Below are positions 8,434-18,899 of a stretch of 59,403 bases of DNA, piece after piece. Both the position numbers and the translations under genes were made by a program. Where the stretch lies: positions 1 through 59,403 of the forward strand of contig DATFMP010000101.1 in NCBI GenBank assembly GCA_035266845.1, in the 5' to 3' direction. Each line of letters begins with the position of its first letter. Within the stretch, counting starts at the first letter, position 1. The notes below the pieces were generated by a model, which saw only the letters and a program-made list of their open reading frames with translations, searched no databases and had not been told where the DNA came from. This DNA comes from DATFMP01 sp035266845 (GTDB taxonomy: Bacteria; SAR324; JACQKK01).

Positions 8434-8832
8434 ATGAAGCAGCCCGTAAGTCTTGCCGTCGTCGCCCTGTCCGCCCTCATGCTCGCACTGACCGCATCGC
8501 CCGCGCTCGCAGGCTACGCAGGCAAGCCTCAAGTGAAGCAGACTGACGCTGGCAGGATCCTCACCGACCCCGACGGCACCGCGCTGTATACCTACGGATA
8601 CGACACGGCCGGCAAATCCAACTGCGTCAACACCTGCACCCTCACTTGGCCGCCCGAACGGGCCGCGGACAACGCCACGGCGTCCGGCCGGTTCGGCATC
8701 ATCGACCGGCACGACGGCCTGCGGCAGTGGACCTACGACGGGATGCCACTGTATGGGTTCAAGTACGACCAGAAAGGCGGTACGCCCGGTGGCGATGAGA
8801 TCAACGGCTTCCACTTGGCCACGGCGGACTGA
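8434..8832 (+). CDS. secreted COG4315 / PF03640-type protein
   Basis: The 132-aa precursor has a Sec signal peptide (residues 1-26, ending SPALA). The mature part shows the family pattern: ILTDPDGTALYTYGYD, a CVNTCTLTWPP block with C64 and C68, and a second degenerate copy, WTYDGMPLYGFKYDQKGG. Members of this family are periplasmic or lipid-anchored proteins of unknown function. This one lacks a lipobox and should be soluble. The ATG at 8434 follows AGGAG (8423-8427) with six-base spacing. It is a single-gene unit, convergent with lpdA. Confidence 0.85.
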   Translation: MKQPVSLAVVALSALMLALTASPALAGYAGKPQVKQTDAGRILTDPDGTALYTYGYDTAGKSNCVNTCTLTWPPERAADNATASGRFGIIDRHDGLRQWTYDGMPLYGFKYDQKGGTPGGDEINGFHLATAD

Positions 8833-8916
8833 ACCGGCCTTCAGACCCTTGCCGCTGGTGAACGCCGGGGTGACGAGCCAATCCGGGGCGCCGGTGTGGA
8901 AGCCGGTGCCGCGCGA

Positions 8917-10332
<1,416 letters not shown>

Positions 10333-10442
10333 GGCCATGCTCCTTGCGGTGGAATCGGGATTGGGTGTACGTGACCGCCGGGCCCCCCACGCCAGATGCG
10401 AGCGGAGCTACCTGCCGCCCCCGCGGCCTGGGACGGCAGGAA

Positions 10443-11153
10443 TCACTTTCGGTCAGCCCTGTCGCCGACCTTGTAGTTGTAGATGTAGTACCGCAACTGG
10501 GCACCAGCATGCGCGAACCGGATCGGATCGGTGCGCACGGCGTCTGCGGCGGTGCCGGGGTAGCGCTGCCGCAACAACGCCAAATCCCGCTCGGCCTTGG
10601 GCCCCGTCTCGATGCGATAGAAGCTGGGCGTCAGATTGGCTTGGTAGTTCAGCTTGTCCGGCAGCACCACATTCACATTGCCCACGTAGGTGATGGTGCC
10701 GGGCACCACGGTGAAGGACAGACCCACGTCGTACCCGGAGATCTGGTAGCCCTCCTCAAAGTCCCCGCCATTGCGGGAGGTGCCGAACCAGCTATTGACG
10801 TGGTACGTGCCCGGGGCCAACTTCAGCGCGAACAAGCGCCCTTCCGGGGCGTCCGCTGGTGTCACGTCCCGCTTGGGTCCGCCTGTCCAGTCACGCGATT
10901 TGCTGTGCGCGAAGATCTTGATCGGGCGCGGAGCACTCATGCCCGGCCCCGTCAGCTCCAGGGACAGGTCGAAGTCCCGCCAGCCCGTGCGGGTGACGGA
11001 CACCACCGCGATGCCCGTGTCGGCATCGGCGTGCAGCGGCTCTCCGACCGGAGCCACGGCCACGCTGCATGCGCTCAGGAAAAGCACCATCAGTCCAACA
11101 ATCGCGGGCCAAAAGGGCACCGGCAGGCCCCTGCGACCAATCCAGGCGCTCAT
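10443..11153 (-). CDS. putative lipoprotein of unknown function
   Basis: The 236-aa precursor has a type II signal peptide with lipobox LSAC (Cys29), so the mature protein is probably lipid-anchored. The mature part looks beta-rich (repeated FDLSLELTG, FALKLAPGTYHVN and GLSFTVVPGTITYVGNVNV stretches), recalling carboxypeptidase-regulatory or DUF2846-like beta-sandwich lipoproteins, but I do not assign a family. GGGAGG stands four bases before the ATG at 11153. It lies between lpdA and the methyltransferase, on the same strand. Its link to the dehydrogenase genes is positional only. Confidence 0.7.
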   Translation of the reverse strand: MSAWIGRRGLPVPFWPAIVGLMVLFLSACSVAVAPVGEPLHADADTGIAVVSVTRTGWRDFDLSLELTGPGMSAPRPIKIFAHSKSRDWTGGPKRDVTPADAPEGRLFALKLAPGTYHVNSWFGTSRNGGDFEEGYQISGYDVGLSFTVVPGTITYVGNVNVVLPDKLNYQANLTPSFYRIETGPKAERDLALLRQRYPGTAADAVRTDPIRFAHAGAQLRYYIYNYKVGDRADRK

Positions 11154-11250
11154 GGTTCCTCCCGTGTCTCCTCGGTCTCGATCAAGGTGCACGCTGGCGC
11201 GGATGATGGCGGAGACAGCCTCTACGCCGTAGGCACGCCAGCCGCCTCAA

Positions 11251-12126
11251 TTACGTTGGCTTCCTCGCCACTACTTCCAGCCACGTCCCTGTTCGCAAGG
11301 CATCCGCCAGCATATGGACCACACGGCCGCTGGTGCTACGCTGCTTGGCCCGCGACCGTGTTCCGGAATAGGCAATGGCAAAGCCATTCTTCTCCAGGAC
11401 ACGCCTCAGTGTGGTTCGAGTATAGAAGAACAGATGGTGACCAGGTGACAGATGCTTGTATGCGCGTCTCTTCAGGCCAATGCGGCTCATGAAGCTCTTG
11501 ACGGCCGAGGGCACACTCCCCTCGTTTGGCACCAGCAGGTACAAGACCCCACCCGGCAGAAGCAGTCTACGCAGCGCCTGTAGGAAGACATTTGGGTCGG
11601 CCACATGCTCCAGCACGTGGCTCAGGCTAACCGCATCGAAACCACCGCCGGAGTTGACGTGCTTCAATATGTCTTCGGCTGGCATGCGGGTGATATCCCC
11701 GACAATCAAGGGAATGCCATCGGCGGCCAGCGCATCCCGATTGACGTCGGTGACATCGGTTCCGGCGACAAGTCCGAAGCCCGTCTCCCGCGCCGCGTAA
11801 AGCAGAAGCCCCGTGCCCGTACCCACGTCCAGCAAACTGGGGTGCGGGTTCCCACAGTATCCCAGTATGCGCCGACAGAAATCCCCGTACATAGCCCGGC
11901 GCAGGTTCCGCCGATCGGGATCGCTTTCTTCCTGCACACCGTCAGCAAAGTACTCATCCGTGTCGTATACGGCCCGGTCGACATTCTCGTTGCGGCGCGG
12001 GTTGACGTATCGCAGACCGCAACCCGCACACTTCACGATAGTGTGACCCTTGTACTCGGTGCCCCAGTGCCGGGCCAGGTCCTGGTCACAGACAGGGCAC
12101 TGAACAGCTTGAACGGTGGCATTCAT
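11251..12126 (-). CDS. class I SAM-dependent methyltransferase with N-terminal zinc ribbon
   Basis: The 291-aa protein begins with a zinc-ribbon pair, CPVC (residues 10-13) and CAGCG (34-38), followed by a class I methyltransferase fold. The SAM motif LLDVGTGTGLLL is near 98-109, an acidic TDVTD follows, and post-motif FDAVSLSHVLEHVADP is near 165-180. This architecture is common in sugar or small-molecule methyltransferases of surface-polysaccharide clusters; the substrate is unknown. The gene is poorer in GC than its neighbours (29 of 60 bases in 11401-11460), which suggests horizontal acquisition. AAGGAG stands five bases before the ATG. It sits between sucB and the lipoprotein gene on the same strand. 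Confidence 0.8.
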   Translation of the reverse strand: MNATVQAVQCPVCDQDLARHWGTEYKGHTIVKCAGCGLRYVNPRRNENVDRAVYDTDEYFADGVQEESDPDRRNLRRAMYGDFCRRILGYCGNPHPSLLDVGTGTGLLLYAARETGFGLVAGTDVTDVNRDALAADGIPLIVGDITRMPAEDILKHVNSGGGFDAVSLSHVLEHVADPNVFLQALRRLLLPGGVLYLLVPNEGSVPSAVKSFMSRIGLKRRAYKHLSPGHHLFFYTRTTLRRVLEKNGFAIAYSGTRSRAKQRSTSGRVVHMLADALRTGTWLEVVARKPT

Positions 12127-12180
12127 AGCTCTCCTTGCCAGACCATCTTCATGCGCGTTCTGGCAACCGGTGCGTCATAT

Positions 12181-13470
12181 TCAGATCTCCAGCAGTATGC
12201 GGGCAGGATCCTCGATGCATTCCTTCATCCGCACGAGGAACTGCACCGCCTCCCGGCCGTCGATGATGCGGTGATCGTAGGAAAGGGCCAGATACATCAT
12301 CGGCCGCACGACCACCTCGTCATCGACAACCACCGCCCGTTTAACAATGTTGTGCATCCCCAATATTGCCACCTGCGGCGGATTGAGGATCGGCGTCGAG
12401 AGCATGGAGCCGTAGATGCCTCCGTTGCTGATGCTGAATGTCCCGCCCGTCAGGTCGTCCATCGTGAGCTTGTTTTCGCGCGCCTTGCGTGCCAATTCGG
12501 CGATTTCCAGCTCGATCTCAATGAACGACTTGCGGTCCGCATCGCGCACCACCGGCACCACCAGCCCGCGCTCCGTGCCCACGGCCACGCCGATGTCGTA
12601 GTAGTGCTTGTAGATGATCTCGTCGCCGCGGATCTCTCCATTCACGGCCGGGAACGCCTTGAGCGCCTCGATGCAGGCCTTGGTGAAGACGGACATGAAG
12701 CCCAGCGCGATGCCGTACTTCTCCCGGAACGCGTCCTTGTACTTGCTGCGCATGGCCATCGTGGCGCTCATGTCCACCTCGTTGAAGGTGGTCAGGATCG
12801 CCGCCGTCTGCTGGGCCTCCACCAGCCGTTCGGCAATGCGCTGGCGCAACCGCGTCATCTTCACGCGTTCCTCGCGCTCGCCCGGCGCGCGGGTGGGAGC
12901 CGCTGCGACCGGGCGGGGAGCAGCGGCCGGGGGCGCGGTGGGCGGGGCTTGGCGGGTGGGCTCGGCCGCGGGACGGGCCGTCTCGCCGGCGTGCTGCACG
13001 TCGGCCTTGGTCACCTGACCGCGCGGCCCCGTGCCGGGCACCTGCCCAATATCCACGCCCTGCTCGGCCGCGAGACGCCGTGCGGCCGGACCCACGGCTT
13101 GGCTACGGGGCGCCTCCGCTTGAGCGGCAGGAGCCGCCGTTGCCGCTGCAGGGGCGGGCTTCGGGGGCGGCGCCGGCGCCGGTGCCTGGGCCGGGGTGCC
13201 GCCGTTGCCGGCAGGGGCTGCGGCGCCCGCGCCCTCGGTTTCGATCAGGCCCAGGATGTCGCCGACCGTGACCGTCTCGCCGGTACCCTTGTGGATGTCC
13301 TGCAGAATGCCGCTCTCGGCCGCAGGTACCTCCACCATCACCTTGTCCGTCTCCAGTTCGACCAGCACATCGCCCTCGGCGACGCGCTCGCCCTTGGCCT
13401 TGAGCCAACTGGCGACGGTGGCCTCGGAGATCGATTCCCCCATCTGGGGAACGACGATTTCCACTTGCAT
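12181..13470 (-). CDS. sucB: 2-oxoglutarate dehydrogenase E2, dihydrolipoyllysine succinyltransferase
   Basis: The 429-aa E2 core transfers the succinyl group to CoA in the TCA cycle. Domains in order: a lipoyl domain (about 1-77) with the lipoyl lysine in ETDKVMVEV; an Ala/Pro-rich linker; the E3/E1-binding domain (about 125-160, VGPAARRLAAEQGVDIGQ); a second Ala/Pro linker; and the catalytic domain (about 200-429) ending in SYDHRIIDGREAVQFL with the active-site His and Asp. Only one lipoyl domain is present, as usual for SucB. It follows sucA with 86 bases between. The very GC-rich linker yields long open frames on the opposite strand that are not genes. Confidence 0.96.
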   Translation of the reverse strand: MQVEIVVPQMGESISEATVASWLKAKGERVAEGDVLVELETDKVMVEVPAAESGILQDIHKGTGETVTVGDILGLIETEGAGAAAPAGNGGTPAQAPAPAPPPKPAPAAATAAPAAQAEAPRSQAVGPAARRLAAEQGVDIGQVPGTGPRGQVTKADVQHAGETARPAAEPTRQAPPTAPPAAAPRPVAAAPTRAPGEREERVKMTRLRQRIAERLVEAQQTAAILTTFNEVDMSATMAMRSKYKDAFREKYGIALGFMSVFTKACIEALKAFPAVNGEIRGDEIIYKHYYDIGVAVGTERGLVVPVVRDADRKSFIEIELEIAELARKARENKLTMDDLTGGTFSISNGGIYGSMLSTPILNPPQVAILGMHNIVKRAVVVDDEVVVRPMMYLALSYDHRIIDGREAVQFLVRMKECIEDPARILLEI

Positions 13471-13556
13471 CGATTCGTCCGGTAGTTGCGGTTAACGTTT
13501 GGGTTGCAATCCGCTGCCGCTAGCCGTGCCTCGGCACGCCCACAGGCAGCGCCCGT

Positions 13557-16358
13557 TCAAGCCAGGGCCTCGTGCACGAGCGCCTCCTGCTCGATATCGT
13601 GGGCGTGGTGCGATCCCACCGCGGGGCTGGAGGCCGCCTTGCGTCCCACATAGCGAGGGTACAGCGCGGTGGGCAGGACTTCCCGCAGACGCGGCTCGAC
13701 AAAGTCCCAGGCGCCCATGTTTTTCGGTTCCTCCTGGGCCCAGACCAGCTCCTTCAGGTTCGGATACTGCTGCACCACCTCCAGAACCTGCTCGCGCGGG
13801 AATGGATAGAGCTGCTCGACGCGCACCAGGCTTACGTGCCCGATGCTGTCCGCTTCCCGCTTGGCGAGAAGGTCGTAGTAAACCTTGCCACTGCACAGCA
13901 CGAGGCGTTGTACCGCGGCGCGATCAAGGTCCGCCCGATCGTAGACCACCTCGCGGAAGCAGCCTTGCACCAGGTCCTCCACCCGTGAAACCGCCTGCGG
14001 GTGGCGCAGCAGGCTCTTGGGCGACATCAGGATCAGCGGCTTGCGGAAGCTGCGGTGCATCTGGCGCCGCAGCATGTGGAAGAGCTGGGCAGGCGTGGTC
14101 ACGTTGCAGACCTGCAGGTTGCCATGGGCGCACATCTGCAGGTAGCGCTCCAGACGGGCGCTGGAGTGCTCGGGGCCCTGGCCCTCCATGCCGTGGGGCA
14201 GGTACATCACCAGCCCGCTCATGCGCAGCCACTTCTCCTCCGAGGCCGCGATGAACTGGTCGATGATCACCTGCGCGCCGTTGGCGAAGTCGCCGAACTG
14301 CGCTTCCCAGATCGTGAGGCAGAAGGGATCGGCCAGGGTATAGCCATACTCAAAGCCGAGCACGCCCGCTTCCGAGAGTGGGCTGTCGAAGATGTAGAAC
14401 TGCCCCTGGCCTTCCTTCATGTGCTGCAGGGGCTTGTAGTCCTTACCGTCCTCCACGTCCACGAAGTTCGCATGGCGATGGCTGAAGGTTCCGCGGGTGA
14501 CGTCCTGCCCGCTGACGCGGACGTTGAAGCCTTCCCAAAGCAGGCTGCCGTAAGCCAGCAGCTCCCCCATGCCCCAATCCATGGGCTGATTGCCGCGCGC
14601 CATCTCGCGGCGCGCCTCCAGCAGCCGGTTCAGCCGCGGATGCGGACGGAAGTGCTCCGGCAGGGTGGCAATGGCCTCGCCGATCTGACGCAGAATCCCC
14701 GGCTCCACCTCGGTCAGCACGATGTTCTTGGGCCGCAGCCCGCGTTCCAGCCCGCTCCAGGCTCCGGTGAGGGTCTCGGCGACGGAGTGCACGTGCTCCT
14801 CGCGCGTCGTCGTGAGGGCCTTGTCCATCAGCGCGCGGTAGTCGCCCTGGATGTCCTTGAACTCCTTCTCGGTCAGCACGCCCTGCTCCACCAGCCGGGC
14901 CGAGTAGATATCCAGCGTGGAGGGGTGATCCTTGATCAGCTTGTAAGTGAGCGGCTGTGTGAAGCTGGGCTCGTCGCCCTCGTTGTGTCCGTGACGCCGG
15001 TAGCAGAACAGGTCGATCACGATGTCGGAGTGGAACGTCTGACGGAAGCCCACGGCCAGCTTGATGGCGTGCAGAACCGCCTCCGGATCGTCCCCGTTCA
15101 CGTGCAGGATCGGGATGTTCAGCATCTTGCATACGTCGCTCGGATACAGGAACGAACGCGACATGCGCGGCGGCGTGGTGAAGCCGATCTGGTTGTTGAC
15201 GATGATGTGGATCGTGCCACCGGTGCGGTAGCCGGGCAGTTGGGAGAGATTCAGCGTCTCGTGTACCAGCCCCTGGCCGGCGAAGGCCGCGTCCCCATGC
15301 ATCAGCACCGGCACGATACGCGTGCGGCGGGCATCCTCACGGCGGTCCTGCTTGGCGCGCACGTTGCCCTCGACTACCGGATTCACCGCCTCCAGGTGGC
15401 TGGGGTTGAAGGTGAGCGAGAGATGCACCTTCTTGCCCGCCCGGGTGATCTTGTCGTTGGAATAGCCCTTGTGGTACTTGACGTCGCCGGTGCCTGTCTC
15501 CTCGCTCACCACGTAGTCCACATCGAGGAACTCGGCGAAGACGTACTCCAGCTTCTTGTCCATCACGTTGACCAGTGTGTTCAGCCGCCCGCGGTGCGGC
15601 ATGCCGAACACGATCTCCTCCGCGCCCAGTTCGGCGGCTTCCTCCACCAGGCCGTCCAGCATCACGATCAGCGATTCCGCGCCTTCCAGCGAGAAGCGCT
15701 TCTGGCCCACGAACTTGGTGTGCAGGAACTTTTCGAACAACTCGGCGTGCGCGAGCTTGGTCAGGATGTCGCGGCGGGTCTCCTTGTCGAAGCGCGGCTC
15801 GTTCCAGCTCCCCTCCATCGCCTCCTGCAGCCAGCGCCGCTGCGCCTGGTTGCGGATGGGCATGTACTCCGCGCCCACCGCGCCGCAGTAGGTGCGCGTG
15901 AGCTGGTCGAAGATCGTGCGCAACGGCTCGATCGGCGGCGCCACCATTGTGCCGGTGGAGAAGGTCTTGTCCAGGTCCGCCTCGTTCAGCCCGAAGTAGG
16001 CCAACGAGAGGTCCGGCGCATTGGGCATGTGCGGCTTGCCCAGGGGGTCCAGGCGTGCCCGTGTGTGCCCGAAGGTGCGGTAGGAGTTGATGAGCTGGAA
16101 GACGGCGGACTGCTTGCCCAGGTCTGCGATCTCGCCCTCGAGCCCTTCCAGGTGCCCCACGCGGGGCGCCGCGGCCGCTGCGCCGCCCTGGGCTGCGGGC
16201 GCGTGACCATTGCCTGCACCGTTCTGCAGACCCTCGAAGAAGTCGCGCCACTCGGGTCCCACGGAGTCCGGCTGCGCCAGATATTGCTCAAAGAGGTGCT
16301 CGAGGAATTCGGCATTGCTGCCGGAGAGGACGGTGGGTAGCTCCTCGGGATCGCGCAT
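13557..16358 (-). CDS. sucA: 2-oxoglutarate dehydrogenase E1
   Basis: This 933-aa thiamine-diphosphate enzyme decarboxylates 2-oxoglutarate and succinylates the E2 lipoyl group. The N-terminal E2-binding helix (EFLEHLFEQYLAQPDSVGPEWRDFF split by turns) is intact. HRGRLN and the GDAAFAGQG segment of the ThDP domain are present, and so are the transketolase-like SHRHANFVD region and the C-terminal QEEPKNMGAW motif. Length is standard. The start at 16358 (MRDPEELP) is chosen for CAGGAG six bases upstream, against a longer frame reaching 16418. First gene of the sucA-sucB cluster. Confidence 0.96.
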   Translation of the reverse strand: MRDPEELPTVLSGSNAEFLEHLFEQYLAQPDSVGPEWRDFFEGLQNGAGNGHAPAAQGGAAAAAPRVGHLEGLEGEIADLGKQSAVFQLINSYRTFGHTRARLDPLGKPHMPNAPDLSLAYFGLNEADLDKTFSTGTMVAPPIEPLRTIFDQLTRTYCGAVGAEYMPIRNQAQRRWLQEAMEGSWNEPRFDKETRRDILTKLAHAELFEKFLHTKFVGQKRFSLEGAESLIVMLDGLVEEAAELGAEEIVFGMPHRGRLNTLVNVMDKKLEYVFAEFLDVDYVVSEETGTGDVKYHKGYSNDKITRAGKKVHLSLTFNPSHLEAVNPVVEGNVRAKQDRREDARRTRIVPVLMHGDAAFAGQGLVHETLNLSQLPGYRTGGTIHIIVNNQIGFTTPPRMSRSFLYPSDVCKMLNIPILHVNGDDPEAVLHAIKLAVGFRQTFHSDIVIDLFCYRRHGHNEGDEPSFTQPLTYKLIKDHPSTLDIYSARLVEQGVLTEKEFKDIQGDYRALMDKALTTTREEHVHSVAETLTGAWSGLERGLRPKNIVLTEVEPGILRQIGEAIATLPEHFRPHPRLNRLLEARREMARGNQPMDWGMGELLAYGSLLWEGFNVRVSGQDVTRGTFSHRHANFVDVEDGKDYKPLQHMKEGQGQFYIFDSPLSEAGVLGFEYGYTLADPFCLTIWEAQFGDFANGAQVIIDQFIAASEEKWLRMSGLVMYLPHGMEGQGPEHSSARLERYLQMCAHGNLQVCNVTTPAQLFHMLRRQMHRSFRKPLILMSPKSLLRHPQAVSRVEDLVQGCFREVVYDRADLDRAAVQRLVLCSGKVYYDLLAKREADSIGHVSLVRVEQLYPFPREQVLEVVQQYPNLKELVWAQEEPKNMGAWDFVEPRLREVLPTALYPRYVGRKAASSPAVGSHHAHDIEQEALVHEALA

Positions 16359-16703
16359 GAACGGCTCCTGCGGTGATGATCGGATCGGCCTGCCGGGGGT
16401 GGCTAGGCGCATCCGCATGGCGTATGGCCCTTTCGATGGAACGTCGGCCGCAAGCCTTTGGCCGCCTGAACGTCGGGCCGATGTCTAACTGATTAGGGTA
16501 CCGGATGCCCGTAGCAGATTCTACATCTCAATGGCTCCCGGGCGTTTGCGGATGCGGGCTGGCTGGTACATGGGGTGTTCGGTATGGCACGCGGCGGCTC
16601 GCAAGTCGGCGGCCCGGGTGGCGCGGAGCGCCCCCGCAGAAGGCTGTGCCGGCCACCAGGGAGGGGCCCGGAAACTGCGGCATGACGATGGGGCGTGGAT
16701 GGT
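16359..16703. other. intergenic region upstream of sucA
   Basis: These 345 bases lie between sucA and the stop of the CNMP/pentapeptide gene. The sucA promoter must be here. On the minus strand a TAGAAT (plus-strand 16518-16523) could be a -10, but no matching -35 is 16-18 bases upstream. No gene is supported. Confidence 0.4.
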
Positions 16704-17552
16704 TCAGGAGGTCTTCTTCAGTCCGCCGGCGACGGGCAGGTTGGGCAACTGGGCTTCGGTGAGGTCGACCCCGGTCAGGTTGGCACCGGACAGATTGGCA
16801 CCGCTCAGGTTGGCGCCCGAGAAGTCCGCGCCAGAAAAATCCGCGTTGTTGAACGTCGCGCCCTCAAGCTCGGCGTGCGAGAAATTGGCGTTGATGAGTC
16901 GCGCGTTCTGCAAGTTGGCGCCCTTCATCTTGGCGCCGGTGAGATTCGCGCTGATCATCAGCGAATCGCGCAGATCGGCATTGTGAAGGAAAACCTCGGT
17001 CAGGTTGGCCCCACGGAGGTCGGTGCCCTTCAGGCCCACCCCCTTCTCCATGCGCGCCTTGACCAGGTTCTTGATGCGGTCGGAGGTGTCGCGGCCGGAC
17101 ATGGACAGCTCGGTGAGCCGCTCATTGGTGGCCCGCAGGCGCTCGGCCAGCATCACCGCGAAGTTCTTGTAGAGCTTGTAGGCCAAGCCCAGGTTGTTCT
17201 CGCGCAGGAGGGCCTCACGCAGGCTCAGCAGCACCGTCTCGCCTTCCGTCGTGGCGCGGGCCGAACGGGGCGACTGGTCGATGGGCCCCATCTCGCCGAA
17301 GAGCTGGCCGCTCTCCAGCCGGGCCAGAACCTCCTCCTCCTTGCGACCGATGGGGCGGCTGATGCGGATGCCGCCCGAGATGATGATGTACATCTTGTCG
17401 CCGCGGGTGCCTTCCTTGAACACGATCTCGTTGTCCTTGAAGACTTCCCGCTGCGTGCTCTTCAACACGCCCAGCAGCTCGCCGTCATTGAAATTGCGGA
17501 AGAAGACGACGTTTTCTTTGAGCTTGATGAAGATGTCGCGATTCAGCTGCAT
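16704..17552 (-). CDS. cyclic nucleotide-binding domain fused to pentapeptide repeats
   Basis: The 282-aa protein has a Crp-like cyclic nucleotide-binding (CNMP) domain (about 8-125, with a GQLFGEMGPIDQSPRSARA phosphate-binding-cassette-like segment), a helical linker (about 130-180), and a C-terminal right-handed beta-helix of pentapeptide repeats (about 186-270, LRGANL, MKGANL, FSGADF, LSGANL and others). There is no DNA-binding helix, so it is not a Crp regulator. It may be a ligand-responsive scaffold or inhibitor; that is inference. GGAGGGG stands four bases before the ATG at 17552. It is third in a unit after pyrB and a 117-aa unknown. Confidence 0.85.
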   Translation of the reverse strand: MQLNRDIFIKLKENVVFFRNFNDGELLGVLKSTQREVFKDNEIVFKEGTRGDKMYIIISGGIRISRPIGRKEEEVLARLESGQLFGEMGPIDQSPRSARATTEGETVLLSLREALLRENNLGLAYKLYKNFAVMLAERLRATNERLTELSMSGRDTSDRIKNLVKARMEKGVGLKGTDLRGANLTEVFLHNADLRDSLMISANLTGAKMKGANLQNARLINANFSHAELEGATFNNADFSGADFSGANLSGANLSGANLTGVDLTEAQLPNLPVAGGLKKTS

Positions 17553-17618
17553 GAAGCCCCTCCGCACCCGCTCTTGCGGGGTTGGTGGAAACGGCACGGG
17601 CCGCGGCGGCCCGGCGCC

Positions 17619-17972
17619 TCACCCCCCGAGCAGCGCAGCCTCCGAGTTCGCGCTCAGCAGCAGCTGGATAGCCTTCTGCTGAACGAGCCATTCCCATTCA
17701 TAGGGCTGCAGCGCCACCACCCGCTTGTAGCTCAGGCGTGGGCTCTGCAGGTGAAAAAGCAGGCCGTCTGCGCTGGAACTGATCCAGCAGTTGGTCTCGG
17801 GAATGGTGCCCAACCGCTCGGCATCCTTCTTCACCGAGGCGACCACGCGGTAGCGCCGGTGCACTGCCTTGAACCAATCGTTGTTGAACTGCGCAAAGTA
17901 CTTGTTGCGAGACAACCTGTTTGACGTCAACGTCTCGAAGAGCGTGCGGTCCCACTCGTGCCGGTGATCCAC
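17619..17972 (-). CDS. conserved-looking hypothetical protein behind pyrB
   Basis: I do not recognise this 117-aa protein. It has no signal peptide or membrane segment. It starts with GTG three bases after the pyrB stop (17976), so translation is probably coupled, and the CNMP/pentapeptide gene follows after 66 bases. In enteric bacteria the gene behind pyrB is the regulatory chain pyrI. This protein lacks the C-terminal zinc-binding cysteines of PyrI (it has a single Cys), so it is not PyrI. The basic N-terminal half (NRLSRNKYFAQF, HRRYRVVASVKK) and aromatic C-terminal half (QPYEWEWLVQQK) could bind a partner. Confidence 0.7.
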   Translation of the reverse strand: MDHRHEWDRTLFETLTSNRLSRNKYFAQFNNDWFKAVHRRYRVVASVKKDAERLGTIPETNCWISSSADGLLFHLQSPRLSYKRVVALQPYEWEWLVQQKAIQLLLSANSEAALLGG

Positions 17973-17975
17973 TCG

Positions 17976-18899
17976 CTACCCCCAGTGTCCCAGACAGTAG
18001 AGGATCACCGCCATACGAATCCAGAGTCCGTTGCGCGCCTGCTCGAAGTACATGGCACGCGGATCGTCGTCCACCGCCGCGTCAATCTCGTTCACACGGG
18101 GCAGCGGGTGCATCACGATCGCGTCTTCGCGCATCTCCTGCACGTTCTCTTTCGTCAGGCGAAACAGGTTATTCGCCGCCTCGAACTCCTTGACATCCAA
18201 GAACCGTTCCTTCTGGATGCGCGTCATATACACGCAATCCACCTTGGGCAGGATCGGAGCCAACGAATCGACATCGTGCCAGACCACACCCTGGCGCTCC
18301 AGGTAGCTCTTGATGTCCTCGTGCATCTGGCTCACGGGCGGGGCCACGAACCACAACTCCACGTCCCGGTAGCGGGACAGCAGGTAGGACAGGCTGCGCA
18401 CCGTGCGCCCGTAGCGCAAGTCCCCCACCATGGCCACCTTGAGGCCGTCGATGCGCCCGAACTTGCGGTACAGCGTAAACAGGTCCAGCAGGGCCTGGGT
18501 GGGGTGCTGCCCGGCACCATCGCCCGCATTGATGATCGGCACGGGCGAAATTTCCGCGGCTCGCTTGGCTGCGCCGATCTCATTGTGCCGCATCACGATC
18601 AGGTCCACGTAGCCCGACAGAATGCGGATCGAATCTTCCAGCGTCTCGCCCTTGGCAAAGGACGAGAACTCACGGGCATTCTCCGTGGTTACCACGCTGC
18701 CGCCAACCCGGTGCATGGCCGCCTCGAACGAGAACCGCGTCCGGGTGGATGGCTCGTAGAACAGGGAGGCCATCACCGTGCGTGTGGTCAGATCCCCCTC
18801 GGCACTTCCCCGCGAGAATGCGTCCGCCTTGGCAAACAGGGCTTCCAGAAACTCCACATCGAATTGCTGCGATTCGACGATGTGGCGTGGCTTCTCCAT
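17976..18899 (-). CDS. pyrB: aspartate carbamoyltransferase, catalytic chain
   Basis: This 307-aa enzyme condenses carbamoyl phosphate and aspartate in de novo pyrimidine synthesis. The carbamoyl-phosphate loop FYEPSTRTRFSFE (about 47-59), the GDGAGQHPTQALLDLFT segment and the C-terminal MHPLPRVNEID with the aspartate-binding loop are all present. Length matches the Escherichia type. The start at 18899 (MEKPRHIVES) follows AAGG closely; the in-frame extension to 19196 has random composition. It heads a three-gene unit with a 117-aa unknown and a CNMP/pentapeptide protein. The carbamoyl-phosphate synthase large chain carB is elsewhere in the window (28573-31818). Confidence 0.95.
   Translation of the reverse strand: MEKPRHIVESQQFDVEFLEALFAKADAFSRGSAEGDLTTRTVMASLFYEPSTRTRFSFEAAMHRVGGSVVTTENAREFSSFAKGETLEDSIRILSGYVDLIVMRHNEIGAAKRAAEISPVPIINAGDGAGQHPTQALLDLFTLYRKFGRIDGLKVAMVGDLRYGRTVRSLSYLLSRYRDVELWFVAPPVSQMHEDIKSYLERQGVVWHDVDSLAPILPKVDCVYMTRIQKERFLDVKEFEAANNLFRLTKENVQEMREDAIVMHPLPRVNEIDAAVDDDPRAMYFEQARNGLWIRMAVILYCLGHWG

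Noticed and set aside
14001..16340. A 779-codon open frame on the plus strand opposite sucA
   Set aside because: Shadow of a highly expressed-type GC-rich gene. No ribosome-binding site, no domain, and composition typical of antisense frames.
17619..17972. PyrI, regulatory chain of aspartate carbamoyltransferase
   Set aside because: Position fits, but the zinc-binding cysteines are missing and the sequence does not resemble PyrI.
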